Source of the DNA: Waterburya agarophytonicola KI4
GTDB taxonomy: Bacteria > Cyanobacteriota > Cyanobacteriia > Cyanobacteriales > Xenococcaceae
Length of the DNA: 64,000 nt
Assembly: GCF_020640915.1 (NCBI RefSeq)
Contig: NZ_JADWDC010000019.1
Coordinates: 1-64,000, forward strand
Direction of reading: 5' to 3'
Under the pieces are notes generated by a model. It worked only from the letters and a program-made list of their open reading frames with translations. It was not told the DNA's origin and searched no databases. Numbering within the stretch: position 1 is the stretch's first letter; each line of letters starts with the position of its first letter. The position numbers were made by a program, and so were the translations under genes. Below, piece by piece: positions 1 to 8,590 of the stretch.

Positions 1-45
1 GATGACTGTTCTACAATCCTTTTGTCAATAGGGTTTGAGATGCTC

Positions 46-804
46 TTACCCTGCTCCTTTATGTCGCTCATTATGATTAATTTCATCTTCTAATAAATCA
101 AATATTTCCGATTCTAGGAGATACATTCCAAATATACCCAAAAACTCATCTTGTTTCATTCCTGGTACTGCTAGATGTTCTCTGGCATATTCTAGGGTAG
201 GCTTTTCATAGATTTGGCTTATTTCTAATATTGAATTATTAGTTTGCCATGTCCCAGAAACACAACCAGCCTTATGGATAATATTCCCATTCATAACAGT
301 AATGCCAATCACACTAGTATTAACCTGTTGATAAATCTCTACTATTTGTTTGGCACAAGAAATATTAGTTTGCGAAGTATAAATATGATCGCCTAATAAA
401 AGCAAAAAAGGATCGTTATCAACCCAATCTTTGGTACAAAAAACTGCATGACCAAAACCTTCTTGTTCGGTTTGAGTCAAAATCGTAATGCGATCGCCTA
501 AGTCTTGGAGATATTCAGTATATTCTAGGTTTTCTGTGGATAGTTTTTGTCTCAGTTCGGCTTTGGGTGGGGACTTGAATAAGTCGTGGAATAAATCGCG
601 ATCGCTTTGCTGGACGACAATTCCTATTTCTTGTATTCCTGCACTAACGGCTTCTTCAATAATTGCCAAAATAATTGGTTTTGCTCGTCCATCGCGATCG
701 ATAATCGGCAAGAGTTCTTTTTTTAATGCTTTAGTTGCAGGATACATTCTCGTACCAAAACCTGCTGCGGGAATTACTGCTTTGTTGACTGTTTTCTGAG
801 ACAT
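46..804 (-). CDS. UTP-glucose-1-phosphate uridylyltransferase-like, 3'-truncated
   Basis: Nucleotidyltransferase of the GalU type, which makes UDP-glucose from UTP and glucose-1-phosphate for polysaccharide synthesis. The N-terminus has the nucleotide-binding signature PAAGFGTRMYPATKALKKE, and LLLLGDHIY is the metal/sugar-nucleotide segment of the family. The 252 residues end with RHKGAG and a stop. Family members normally continue from GAG with an (D)E-I/F-Q-L-T segment and about 40 more residues. Neither other frame restores that segment in the 45 bases left in the window. The gene is therefore truncated or interrupted just at the window edge, possibly by an insertion lying outside. It may be inactive. 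It is close to a glycan cluster but separated from it by two plus-strand genes. Confidence 0.75.
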   Translation of the reverse strand: MSQKTVNKAVIPAAGFGTRMYPATKALKKELLPIIDRDGRAKPIILAIIEEAVSAGIQEIGIVVQQSDRDLFHDLFKSPPKAELRQKLSTENLEYTEYLQDLGDRITILTQTEQEGFGHAVFCTKDWVDNDPFLLLLGDHIYTSQTNISCAKQIVEIYQQVNTSVIGITVMNGNIIHKAGCVSGTWQTNNSILEISQIYEKPTLEYAREHLAVPGMKQDEFLGIFGMYLLESEIFDLLEDEINHNERHKGAG

Positions 805-1089
805 TTTAGATTGAGTTCAATAATGCCTTAGATCCTATAATAATTCCTCGGCTTATATTTTTTAAATTTTAGTTGATAAAAATTTTACATAATATTTTAT
901 AGCTTTATCAAAACTTTAAATGCAAAATAAAAAATAGACGATAACTCAATTATTTTTATCTTGTCAACATATTTACCTAATTATTATTATCCAATGAGGT
1001 TTTTGTATAGTTGCCCCTATCCGTAAAAACTCTTGTTATGCTGATTTTATAATTCGCATGAATTCAATATAAAAAACTTTTAATTAATT

Positions 1090-2727
1090 ATGTCTATTAC
1101 AATCAACTTTGCTCCTGAAGGAACTGCTATTAATCAATCTATTGTAGATTTTGGTCAAGGTTATAGTCTCGAACGAGGCTTCGGTTGGGTTAAGCAATCT
1201 ACTCTTAATAATATTAATCCTACCCCCATTGATATTACGCTCAATACTCGCGATCGCGACGAATCAAATGATTCTCTAAGGGATAGTTTAATTCACTTAC
1301 AATATCCCTCAGAATTTTCTACATATGAACCCGTGGGAAATCCCAAACCTAGTGCCTGGGAATATAATTTAGCTAATGGTTTATACCAAGTTACTGTTAG
1401 TGTTGGTGATTCGGATTTTACTGATAGCAACCATAGAATTAATCTCGAAGGAAAGTCCGTAATTAATGGATTTGTACCTACGGAAGACGAAAAATTCGCT
1501 ACTACTACTACTTTAGTAGAAGTTGCCGATGGTAAATTAACCTTAGATGCCAGAGGTGGCGAAAATACCAAACTAAACTTTGTGGAAATTGCTCCTGCGG
1601 AGTCGGTTAAAATCAATTTTGGCATAGCCAGTATTGAAGCACCTTCGGGATATATCCAAGATATCGGTAATGCCTACAGCGACGAGCGAGGTTTTGGTTG
1701 GATTACCCAAGAGAGTGTCGGCAGCGATAATCCCATACCTTTGAGTGTAGTAGCGAATGCTCGCGATCGCAATACCTCTGCATCTACCACTTTAGATACT
1801 CTAATTCATCTTCAATATCCCGAAGAATATAATAATCCTAATTCCGAAACTACTGCTGCTGCTTGGGAATATCAATTGGCTAACGGTCAATATTTGGTTA
1901 CTGTCAATGTCGGCGATGCTAATTTTGCTGATAGCAACCACGTAATTAATGTGGAAGGAAAAACATTCGTCTCTGGTTTCACCGCTTCTCCCAGTCAACT
2001 ATTCAAATCTACTACCAAACTAGTTACCATTGCCGATGGCAAACTTACTGTTGATGCCATTGGTGGAGACAATACCAAAATCAACTCCATTGAAATTACG
2101 CCTTTCTCTCGCCTTAATGACGACGATAACGCAGTAGAAGAACCTAGCATACCAGAGAACGGGGTGAATATTAACTTTGGCACGGCGGTAACTGTCGCAC
2201 CTGAAGGATTTATTCAAGACATCGGACAAGGCTTTGACTCCACCAGAGGTTTTGGCTGGGTGACAGAAAGTAGTTTGGGTACAGTTGAAGCTCAACCTAT
2301 TGATATTGTAGCTAACGGACGCGATCGCAATACCCTAACGCAAAATACAGCATTAGATTCTCTAATTCATATGCAATATCCCACTGGTTTGGGTAACAGT
2401 AATGATGTGATTAATACTCGTGCTGCTTGGGAATACGAGGTCAAAGACGGTAGATATGAGGTTATCGTAAGTGTTGGGGATGCTAGCTTCACTGATAGCA
2501 ATCACGTAATTAATATCGAAGGAGAAAATGCCGTTGTTGGCAACGGACTTTCTGGCTTTATTCCCGATAGCCTTGGGGGAAATCTATTTTTCACTGGTAG
2601 AGCTACAGTAGAAGTGATCGATGGTAGACTGACTATTGATGCGATCGGTGGTGAGAATACTAAAATCAACTATATTAGTATTATTCCTGTTGATAGTGAA
2701 TTAACTATTTCTGATTCTGAGGTTTAG
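1090..2727 (+). CDS. Protein of three malectin-like carbohydrate-binding repeats
   Basis: 545 residues made almost entirely of three homologous domains, at about residues 1-172, 172-335 and 363-535. Each repeats the same landmarks: INFG/A at the start, RGFGW, a RDRN-type turn, LIHLQYP or LIHMQYP, WEYxLANGxYxVTVxVGD, DSNHxIN(V/L/I)EG, and DGxLTxDAxGGxNTKIN at the end. This matches the malectin/CBM57-like beta-sandwich that follows INFG in many secreted bacterial proteins. There is no signal peptide, because the first domain starts at residue 2. Export would need a leaderless route such as type I secretion, which I infer but cannot show. It has its own terminator. Function is likely glycan binding at the cell surface. 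Confidence 0.75.
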   Translation: MSITINFAPEGTAINQSIVDFGQGYSLERGFGWVKQSTLNNINPTPIDITLNTRDRDESNDSLRDSLIHLQYPSEFSTYEPVGNPKPSAWEYNLANGLYQVTVSVGDSDFTDSNHRINLEGKSVINGFVPTEDEKFATTTTLVEVADGKLTLDARGGENTKLNFVEIAPAESVKINFGIASIEAPSGYIQDIGNAYSDERGFGWITQESVGSDNPIPLSVVANARDRNTSASTTLDTLIHLQYPEEYNNPNSETTAAAWEYQLANGQYLVTVNVGDANFADSNHVINVEGKTFVSGFTASPSQLFKSTTKLVTIADGKLTVDAIGGDNTKINSIEITPFSRLNDDDNAVEEPSIPENGVNINFGTAVTVAPEGFIQDIGQGFDSTRGFGWVTESSLGTVEAQPIDIVANGRDRNTLTQNTALDSLIHMQYPTGLGNSNDVINTRAAWEYEVKDGRYEVIVSVGDASFTDSNHVINIEGENAVVGNGLSGFIPDSLGGNLFFTGRATVEVIDGRLTIDAIGGENTKINYISIIPVDSELTISDSEV

Positions 2728-2778
2728 TAAAAAAAGTTTTTTAATTTAGATTGAAAATTATTGAGAATTATATTTTAT

Positions 2779-2807
2779 CCTACCCAATAAAAATGGGTAG
2801 GTTTTTT
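2779..2807 (+). terminator. Rho-independent terminator after malectin-like gene
   Basis: A perfect 7-bp stem, CCTACCC paired with GGGTAGG, has a 9-base A-rich loop and is followed by six T. It lies 51 bases after the stop of the malectin-like gene and 31 bases before the next start, so it should separate the two transcripts. Confidence 0.85.
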
Positions 2808-2838
2808 ATTTGGAACTATAAAATATACGCCTTTACTG

Positions 2839-3462
2839 ATGTCTGAAACACTAATTATTTATAGTCGCTATCCCGAATCTGGTAAAACAAAAACCCGCAT
2901 GATTCCTGTCTTGGGTAAAGAAGGTGCAGCGGAGTTACAGCGAAAAATGAGCGAACATACCCTAAATACCGCCAGAAAACTAAAATCTATGCGCCAAGTT
3001 GTGATCGAAGTTCATTTTGCAGGAGGAAATAAACAATTAATGTCAGATTGGTTGGGCAAAGATCTTGAATATATACCCCAAGTTTCTGGAGATCTAGGCG
3101 ATAGAATGAATTGGTCTTTTCAACGTGCTTTTAATTCCGATCAGAAACGAGTTGTAACTATTGGAATTGATTGTCCCGATCTCGATTTAGAAATACTCAA
3201 TCTTGCTTTTGATTCATTACGATCGCAAGAATTAGCGATCGGCGTTGCTGAAGATGGTGGTTATTATTTAATCGGTTTAAATCAAATAGTTCCTCCACTT
3301 TTTCAAAACATAAATTGGGGTAGCGATCGAGTCTTAGCACAAACAAAAGCGATCGCGCAACAACTCAATCTCAACACAACATATCTAACCACTTTATCCG
3401 ATGTAGATCGACCAGAAGATCTACCTATATGGCAAAAACATTATTATTCTAATTTTAATTAG
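2839..3462 (+). CDS. DUF2064 / TIGR04282-type glycosyltransferase-like protein
   Basis: 207 residues. The N-terminus IIYSRYPESGKTKTRM, the central IGIDCPDL and the EDGGYYLIGL segment are typical of the TIGR04282 (DUF2064) GT-A-like family, known from radical-SAM/selenodomain-associated and arsenosugar loci. The fold resembles nucleotidyl/glycosyltransferases, and the donor and acceptor are unknown here. The gene is convergent with kdsC, and the two overlap by 8 bases at their 3' ends. No radical SAM partner is visible nearby, so the arsenosugar link is not supported. A role in the adjacent glycan pathway is only an inference from position. Confidence 0.75.
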   Translation: MSETLIIYSRYPESGKTKTRMIPVLGKEGAAELQRKMSEHTLNTARKLKSMRQVVIEVHFAGGNKQLMSDWLGKDLEYIPQVSGDLGDRMNWSFQRAFNSDQKRVVTIGIDCPDLDLEILNLAFDSLRSQELAIGVAEDGGYYLIGLNQIVPPLFQNINWGSDRVLAQTKAIAQQLNLNTTYLTTLSDVDRPEDLPIWQKHYYSNFN

Positions 3463-3961
3463 CTACAAAAGAATTCTGTAGTAAAAGATTGCAAACTTCT
3501 CTTACTGCACCTTGACCACCAACCGCTTCGGTAATATATATGGAGTTGGTTTTATTTTCAGAGATAGCATCAGCTACAGTTATGGGAAAACCCACCGCTT
3601 TTAGTATGGGTAAATCGTTAAGATCGTCTCCCATATAAGCTACTTGAGATAAAGATAGATCTAATTTATCACATAGATTTTTTAATACAGTCAGTTTATC
3701 TTCTACACCAATAAAACAATTATCAATACCTAGTTTTTGAGCGCGATGAATAGTTGCATAAGAATCATTAGCACTAATAATTGCCACTTCTATTCCCGAC
3801 TGCATTAATAGTTTAATTCCCTTACCATCTTTGACATTAAACTTTTTGCAAACTTCTCCGTTTTCTGTATAGTAAAGTCCGCCATCCGTTAGGATGCCAT
3901 CTACATCTAAAGCTAACAGCCGAACTCGATCGAAGTGTAATTTAGTAGAATTATTCATCAT
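3455..3961 (-). CDS. kdsC: 3-deoxy-D-manno-octulosonate 8-phosphate phosphatase KdsC
   Basis: 168-residue HAD phosphatase that dephosphorylates Kdo-8-phosphate to Kdo. The nucleophile motif LALDVDGILTDGG has Asp19 and Asp21, and the KFNVKDGKGIKLL segment after it is diagnostic of KdsC. IISAND is HAD motif II and YMGDDLNDLP is motif IV. The length fits the small, cap-less KdsC class. It is the most downstream gene of the minus-strand glycan run, and kdsA, kdsB and kdsD lie upstream, so the whole CMP-Kdo route is present. The start is ATG at 3961; MNNS, one codon later, is also possible. Confidence 0.92.
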   Translation of the reverse strand: MMNNSTKLHFDRVRLLALDVDGILTDGGLYYTENGEVCKKFNVKDGKGIKLLMQSGIEVAIISANDSYATIHRAQKLGIDNCFIGVEDKLTVLKNLCDKLDLSLSQVAYMGDDLNDLPILKAVGFPITVADAISENKTNSIYITEAVGGQGAVREVCNLLLQNSFVAN

Positions 3962-3991
3962 TTAATCTTAATTAATTTTTTGAATCAAGTT

Positions 3992-4804
3992 TTATACTAG
4001 TAGGGATTCTAATTGATGCTGTTCCAAAGTTTTAAGCAGAATACGGGGATTACTTACTTTTTCTAATCGATTGACTCGCTTATCTTGCTTTTGTCTAACA
4101 TTTTGATTCAATTGTTCTGGAGATTGATGTAACAAATTTTCCCGATCTAAAACTAAACCAGCAGAGCGCAAAAAATCAAACATGAAAGCAAACTTTTCTT
4201 GATTGTTATTTAGACTATGAATTTTCTCATAATCTAGAGCGATCGCTTTTTGATTATTAGCTTTAAGTTCTCGTTCGATAAAGTCATAATATTCATGATG
4301 AAAACTAAACCACTGGAGAAAATTATTAGGATTAAAATCTACCTTTAACCCAGAAGTATCTTTGCGATCCCATCTTTGAGTTAATCTAGCAAACTGTACG
4401 GAAAAATAAACATCTAATAGATTGCGTTTGACAACGATTTTTTGAATCCGATTATTTTTGATAATGATATCTCTCAAGTTATCTTGAGATAAATGATTGG
4501 GAAATACCTTAAAGTTAATATACTTATTGGTACTATAGCTACTAATAATATCTAAAAACAAAGCAGGATTTTGGGCAATAAAACCTATAAGTTTTGGATC
4601 GCTACTATTTTCGATTTGCAACTTATATAAATTATTAATATGCCCAATAATATTCTTACTCAATAATTCATGATTAAGATAGCTAGATCGATCGTGAAAT
4701 ATTTCATAAAAAGAATCTATTTCCTGAAACTGACCAATCAAATCACAAAGATAATTAGTACCATTTCTGGGCATCGATAAAATCGATATAAATCTCGTAT
4801 TCAT
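3992..4804 (-). CDS. Sulfotransferase-like protein (Stf0/PAPS-type)
   Basis: 270 residues. The N-terminal loop SMPRNGTNYLCDLI matches the 5'-phosphosulfate-binding loop of PAPS-dependent sulfotransferases. VKRNLLDVYFSVQFAR matches the 3'-phosphate loop (R, then D, then S). The residues between are rich in Asn, Lys and aromatic residues. Acceptor specificity cannot be read. It sits between kdsC (30 bases downstream) and kdsA (174 bases upstream) on the same strand, so sulfation of a Kdo-containing glycan is the natural inference. The C-terminus after residue 220 is basic and not recognised. Confidence 0.7.
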   Translation of the reverse strand: MNTRFISILSMPRNGTNYLCDLIGQFQEIDSFYEIFHDRSSYLNHELLSKNIIGHINNLYKLQIENSSDPKLIGFIAQNPALFLDIISSYSTNKYINFKVFPNHLSQDNLRDIIIKNNRIQKIVVKRNLLDVYFSVQFARLTQRWDRKDTSGLKVDFNPNNFLQWFSFHHEYYDFIERELKANNQKAIALDYEKIHSLNNNQEKFAFMFDFLRSAGLVLDRENLLHQSPEQLNQNVRQKQDKRVNRLEKVSNPRILLKTLEQHQLESLLV

Positions 4805-4907
4805 TGTTTAAATTACCAACTCTCAATTACCGTCATCCTCAATTAATCTGAGTAAATTTAAGTAGTTTGAATTTAGAATAGTCTAAAATCCAAACTACAT
4901 ATAAAAA

Positions 4908-4935
4908 CTTGTTACTTGTTACTTATTACTTACGA
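4908..4935. repeat. Heptamer tandem repeat (CTTRTTA)n
   Basis: Four consecutive 7-base units: CTTGTTA twice, CTTATTA, then a decayed CTTACGA. It lies between kdsA and the sulfotransferase gene. This looks like the short tandemly repeated repetitive (STRR) heptamers known in cyanobacterial genomes. Confidence 0.6.
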
Positions 4936-4978
4936 ACAAGTAAACTGAATACATCCACCAACTAACACTCAGCGATCT

Positions 4979-5818
4979 TTATGCGTATGTCAAATCACCA
5001 ACATTCAAACTATTACGCACGTTGATAATCTGGCTTAAAACAGTTTCCAATCTAGCCAAAGGAATCATATTGGGACCATCGCTAAGGGCATTATCGGGAT
5101 CTTCGTGAATTTCCATAAATAAGGCATCAATTCCGATCGCAGCAGCAGCACGAGCTAGATATGGTACAAATTCTCGCTGTCCTCCCGATGTATTTCCCTG
5201 TCCTCCTGGCATCTGGACGCTGTGAGTGGCATCGAACACAACGGGATAGCCCAAAGCGCGCATTTGAGGCAGAGAACGAAAATCAACAACTAAGGTATTA
5301 TAGCCAAAACTAGTACCTCTTTCTGTTAACATGATCTTATTGTGACCGCTCTCTTCTAATTTTGTCACCACGTTTTTCATGTCCCAGGGTGCAAGAAACT
5401 GTCCTTTTTTGACGTTAACAGTTTTACCCGTTGCTGCTGCGGCGAGCAAAAGATCGGTTTGACGGCATAAAAAAGCGGGAATTTGTAGGATATCTACTAC
5501 CTCTGCGGCGATCGCAGCTTGTTCGGGGAGATGAATATCCGTGAGGACGGGTACGCCAATTTCTTCTTTAACTCGTTGTAGAATAGCTAGTCCGCGATCG
5601 ATTGGTTGTCCGCGAAAAGAATGAATTGAAGTGCGGTTGGCTTTATCAAAAGAGGCTTTGAAAATAAAAGGAACATTAAGGCGATCGCACACTTTGCCAA
5701 TCTCCTCTGCCATTTTAAGAGTAAAGCTTTCTGATTCGATGACGCAAGGGCCTCCAATTAAAGCGAGAGGTTGTCCTTCTCCGATGCGAATGTTTTGACC
5801 GATTTGAGCTAGTTGCAT
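4979..5818 (-). CDS. kdsA: 3-deoxy-8-phosphooctulonate synthase KdsA
   Basis: Condenses arabinose-5-phosphate with phosphoenolpyruvate to give Kdo-8-phosphate, in the cytosol. Family landmarks are [66 protein letters not shown] and DATHSVQ; these line the PEP and sugar-phosphate site. An upstream TTG could add five residues, but the ATG at 5818 gives MQLAQIG and 279 residues, the usual length. An N-motif in KANRTS and no Cys in the first metal position would suggest the metal-independent class; I infer this and did not align it. The gene lies between the two sulfotransferase-like genes of the Kdo cluster. Confidence 0.95.
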   Translation of the reverse strand: MQLAQIGQNIRIGEGQPLALIGGPCVIESESFTLKMAEEIGKVCDRLNVPFIFKASFDKANRTSIHSFRGQPIDRGLAILQRVKEEIGVPVLTDIHLPEQAAIAAEVVDILQIPAFLCRQTDLLLAAAATGKTVNVKKGQFLAPWDMKNVVTKLEESGHNKIMLTERGTSFGYNTLVVDFRSLPQMRALGYPVVFDATHSVQMPGGQGNTSGGQREFVPYLARAAAAIGIDALFMEIHEDPDNALSDGPNMIPLARLETVLSQIINVRNSLNVGDLTYA

Positions 5819-5860
5819 GGTTTTATTAATCAATAATGGACAATGGATAATTGGATTTAG

Positions 5861-6781
5861 TCAATAGCTAGTTGCTAATTGTCGATCGCCCGAAACGCTA
5901 TTATTTTGAGAATTAGCAACACCATAATAATTTGTTGGTAGATAGAAAATGTAGTTAGAGAATAGTTTTTGATTACTGTCTGCGTATTTTTTCAAGATTT
6001 CATCTTTACTTTTTTCCGATAATAAAGAAGTTTTGCTGGCACTTTTTACTTGATACTTTTTAATAATCGAGAGTATTTCTTTCCTGTGTTTGGCAGGTAT
6101 CTCTGAAAAATTACGATCAAAATAATCAATTGTTTCTATTATTAGTTCTGACGCACCTTGATTGTTGGGCGGGGGAATAATTACCCGTTCTGAATCGATA
6201 GATATTATGGATCGAAAAAAAGTAGTAATAAATTCCTGTTGAGATTTCTTTAATAGTTCGTAGGGTGTAATCATGCAATTCTCTTTGCCTATATAGCCAG
6301 CAACAGCATTAACTACGTCATACCAAGAAATATTAGTTTTTTGTACTTTATCTAAAAAGTATTCCCAAGAATATTTTGCGCCGTGAGTTTTACGGAATTT
6401 ATAACAAGATTCGAGATAACTATCTTGTCGGCGAACGCACAGTAAAAACTTAGTTGAATACTTTTGATTTACTCTGGCAATAAGGTTAGAAAACTTAAGA
6501 ATTGAATTGGTATTAAAAAAGCCGCGATCGCCTGGTTGAAAAATACCAGGCATCAAACCAATAATGTTAGCATCTTCAGAAATAATTATCTGTTGATAGT
6601 CATTTTGATAGTCTTGTTCAGCTAATTTAATAATATCTTCTGGAGTAACTTCGCGATCGCGAAATTCATCTAAATGAATGGCAATTCGTTGTGCTTCAAA
6701 CAATGCTTTGTTTTTGCGGAGGAACATTTTCATAAAACTAGAAGCCGTTTTATGTCCGCCACAATGTAAGTAAATTGTCAT
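5861..6781 (-). CDS. Sulfotransferase-like protein, second in Kdo cluster
   Basis: 306 residues. The start LHCGGHKTASSFMKMFL resembles the P-loop-like phosphosulfate loop (HxGxxKTGTT) of a divergent bacterial sulfotransferase family. CVRRQDSYLESCYKF matches the 3'-phosphate loop. The Thr of the canonical KTGTT is replaced (KTASS), so activity is uncertain. The C-terminal third (K-rich helices, then a short Asn/Ser tail) is unfamiliar. It lies 42 bases upstream of kdsA's ATG and 50 bases downstream of kdsB, in the same direction. It could be an acceptor-specific sulfotransferase or a related carbohydrate-modifying enzyme. Confidence 0.6.
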   Translation of the reverse strand: MTIYLHCGGHKTASSFMKMFLRKNKALFEAQRIAIHLDEFRDREVTPEDIIKLAEQDYQNDYQQIIISEDANIIGLMPGIFQPGDRGFFNTNSILKFSNLIARVNQKYSTKFLLCVRRQDSYLESCYKFRKTHGAKYSWEYFLDKVQKTNISWYDVVNAVAGYIGKENCMITPYELLKKSQQEFITTFFRSIISIDSERVIIPPPNNQGASELIIETIDYFDRNFSEIPAKHRKEILSIIKKYQVKSASKTSLLSEKSKDEILKKYADSNQKLFSNYIFYLPTNYYGVANSQNNSVSGDRQLATSY

Positions 6782-6831
6782 GATATTAAGAAACGAAAGG
6801 GAAAAGGGGAAAGGTAATTATTGTCAATTGA

Positions 6832-7563
6832 TTACGCAGTTTCTAGAACAAGATGTTGGGCTTTTACCAAATCCTCGGCGGTGTTGACTTCCACTACGGC
6901 TTTAGCCGTCTGACAGACGCGGATAGTATAGCCGTGTTCTAATACTCGTAATTGTTCTAATCCTTCACACTGTTCGATAGGTGTTGAGGGCAATTGGGTG
7001 TAAGTTTCGAGGAAGTCTTGACGAAAGGCATATAGCCCTAGATGGTGAAAGACAGGGACTTCTATGGGGTTGCGATAAAAAGGAATAGGAGATCTGGAGA
7101 AGTATAAAGCCTGTTGTTTTTGTCCGCACAATACCTTGACTACATTAGGATCGTGATAGCCAGTTTCTTGGTTGAGGGGACAAGCCAAAGTAGTCATTTC
7201 TGGAGACTCTCCCTCTAGATAGGGCGTTACCAATTCTGCTAGCATTTGGGAAGTGACAAAAGGCTGATCGCCTTGAACGTTTACCACCACAGAAAATTCT
7301 TGATAGCGAGTTGCTACTTCTGCGACTCTGTCTGTACCTGTAGAATGCTTGGGGCTAGTCATTTCGACATCGCCACCAAAACTAATAACCCGATCTGCTA
7401 CTAGTTGACTGTCGGTAGCCACGACTACTTTAGTAAAGACTTTGGAATTAACTGCTGCTTCGTATACCCATTGCACCATTGGTTTATTACCAATTAGTGC
7501 TAAAACTTTGCCAGCCAATCTTTGAGAATCATATCTTGCGGGAATTACAGCGAGAATTTTCAT
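6832..7563 (-). CDS. kdsB: CMP-Kdo synthetase KdsB
   Basis: 243 residues, usual family length. Activates Kdo with CTP to CMP-Kdo, the donor for Kdo transferases. Landmarks are VIPARYDSQRLAGKVLA (nucleotide loop), VATDSQLVADRV, STGTDRVAEVA, VVNVQGDQPF (metal site) and the C-terminal EQCEGLEQLRVLEHG. The ATG overlaps the stop of kdsD in an ATGA arrangement, so the two are probably translationally coupled. No Kdo transferase of the WaaA/LPS type is visible in the window, so the CMP-Kdo is probably used for a surface glycan. Confidence 0.95.
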   Translation of the reverse strand: MKILAVIPARYDSQRLAGKVLALIGNKPMVQWVYEAAVNSKVFTKVVVATDSQLVADRVISFGGDVEMTSPKHSTGTDRVAEVATRYQEFSVVVNVQGDQPFVTSQMLAELVTPYLEGESPEMTTLACPLNQETGYHDPNVVKVLCGQKQQALYFSRSPIPFYRNPIEVPVFHHLGLYAFRQDFLETYTQLPSTPIEQCEGLEQLRVLEHGYTIRVCQTAKAVVEVNTAEDLVKAQHLVLETA

Positions 7564-8555
7564 GACAATCCACTCCTAACTATATCGTGTAAACGAATTA
7601 AACCGATGCTTTTGTTGGTTTCATCCACAACGGGTAAAATTGAAATCTGTGACTCGCGCTTTTCCATTAGCTGTAGGGCATCATAGGCGAGAGTTTGGGG
7701 CGTAACTATGACAGGATCTTGCGTCATCATATCTTTAGCTGTCAGGCTGTACAAATGAGAAGCATGACTCTTCATCATCCAGCGACGCAGATCGCCGTCA
7801 GTAATAATTCCCAATAAAAGTTCTTTACCGTCAACTATATTAACCGCACCAAAACCGCCTTGAGTTAAAGCACATACCACATCCGTCCATTGAGCGTCTG
7901 GGGGTAGTTTAGGATAGTCGCGATCGTGCATTAAATCCTTGACTCGCAGGGTGAGGCGTTTGCCCAGTCTGCCCGCAGGATGGTTGAAAGCAAAGGCTTC
8001 TGGAGTTAATCCCTTCATTTGAACTAAAGTCATTGCTAAGGCATCTCCCAAAGCCAAAGCAACGGTAGTACTGGTAGTGGGTGCGAGATTGAGGGGACAG
8101 GCTTCTCGATCTACCGACGCATCTAATACCGCATCAATTGCACGAGCAATGGTAGATTGTATATTACCCAAGATACCAATTATGGGTACGGAGCGTAATT
8201 TTAGATGGGGAATCATGGTAATTAATTCGTCGGTTTCCCCACTGTTACTCAGCATGATTACCACATCCTCTGGGGTAACTATACCAAAGTCTCCGTGTAA
8301 GGCATCGCAAGGATGAAGAAAGATAGCCAGGGTACCGATACTGGTTAGAGTAGCAGCAATTTTTTGTGCCACTATTCCCGACTTACCCACTCCCGTCATG
8401 ATGACTTTGCCAGTACAGTCTTGTAATATTTGTAGGCTTAGATCTGTCTGTTGGCGATCGAGTTGTTCGGATGTTCTATTAATCGCAGCAGCTTCTAGTT
8501 GAAGTAGCTGAAATATACTGGAGACGGCGTTATCTGGAGGTGACTTGGTGTACAT
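7560..8555 (-). CDS. kdsD: Arabinose-5-phosphate isomerase KdsD/KpsF
   Basis: Converts ribulose-5-phosphate to arabinose-5-phosphate, the entry step to Kdo. An SIS domain covers about residues 30-185 (TGVGKSGIVAQKIAATLTS; SNSGETDEL; CPLNLAPTTSTT), followed by two CBS domains (about 200-330; VKDLMH, ITDGDLRRWM, KDMMTQ). I chose the ATG at 8555, giving MYTKSPPDN and 331 residues, the family length. A longer reading to 8645 would run into the upstream gene and adds a sequence that does not look like the family. It overlaps kdsB by 4 bases and follows the KpsS-like candidate after 35 bases. Confidence 0.93.
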   Translation of the reverse strand: MYTKSPPDNAVSSIFQLLQLEAAAINRTSEQLDRQQTDLSLQILQDCTGKVIMTGVGKSGIVAQKIAATLTSIGTLAIFLHPCDALHGDFGIVTPEDVVIMLSNSGETDELITMIPHLKLRSVPIIGILGNIQSTIARAIDAVLDASVDREACPLNLAPTTSTTVALALGDALAMTLVQMKGLTPEAFAFNHPAGRLGKRLTLRVKDLMHDRDYPKLPPDAQWTDVVCALTQGGFGAVNIVDGKELLLGIITDGDLRRWMMKSHASHLYSLTAKDMMTQDPVIVTPQTLAYDALQLMEKRESQISILPVVDETNKSIGLIRLHDIVRSGLS

Positions 8556-8590
8556 TTTTGGTTGAGACAAGGTATACCTTGTCTGTACGG

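Noticed and set aside
2839-3462. Arsenosugar biosynthesis locus (TIGR04282 is found there)
   Set aside because: No radical SAM or ArsM-like gene is near, so the association is not supported here.
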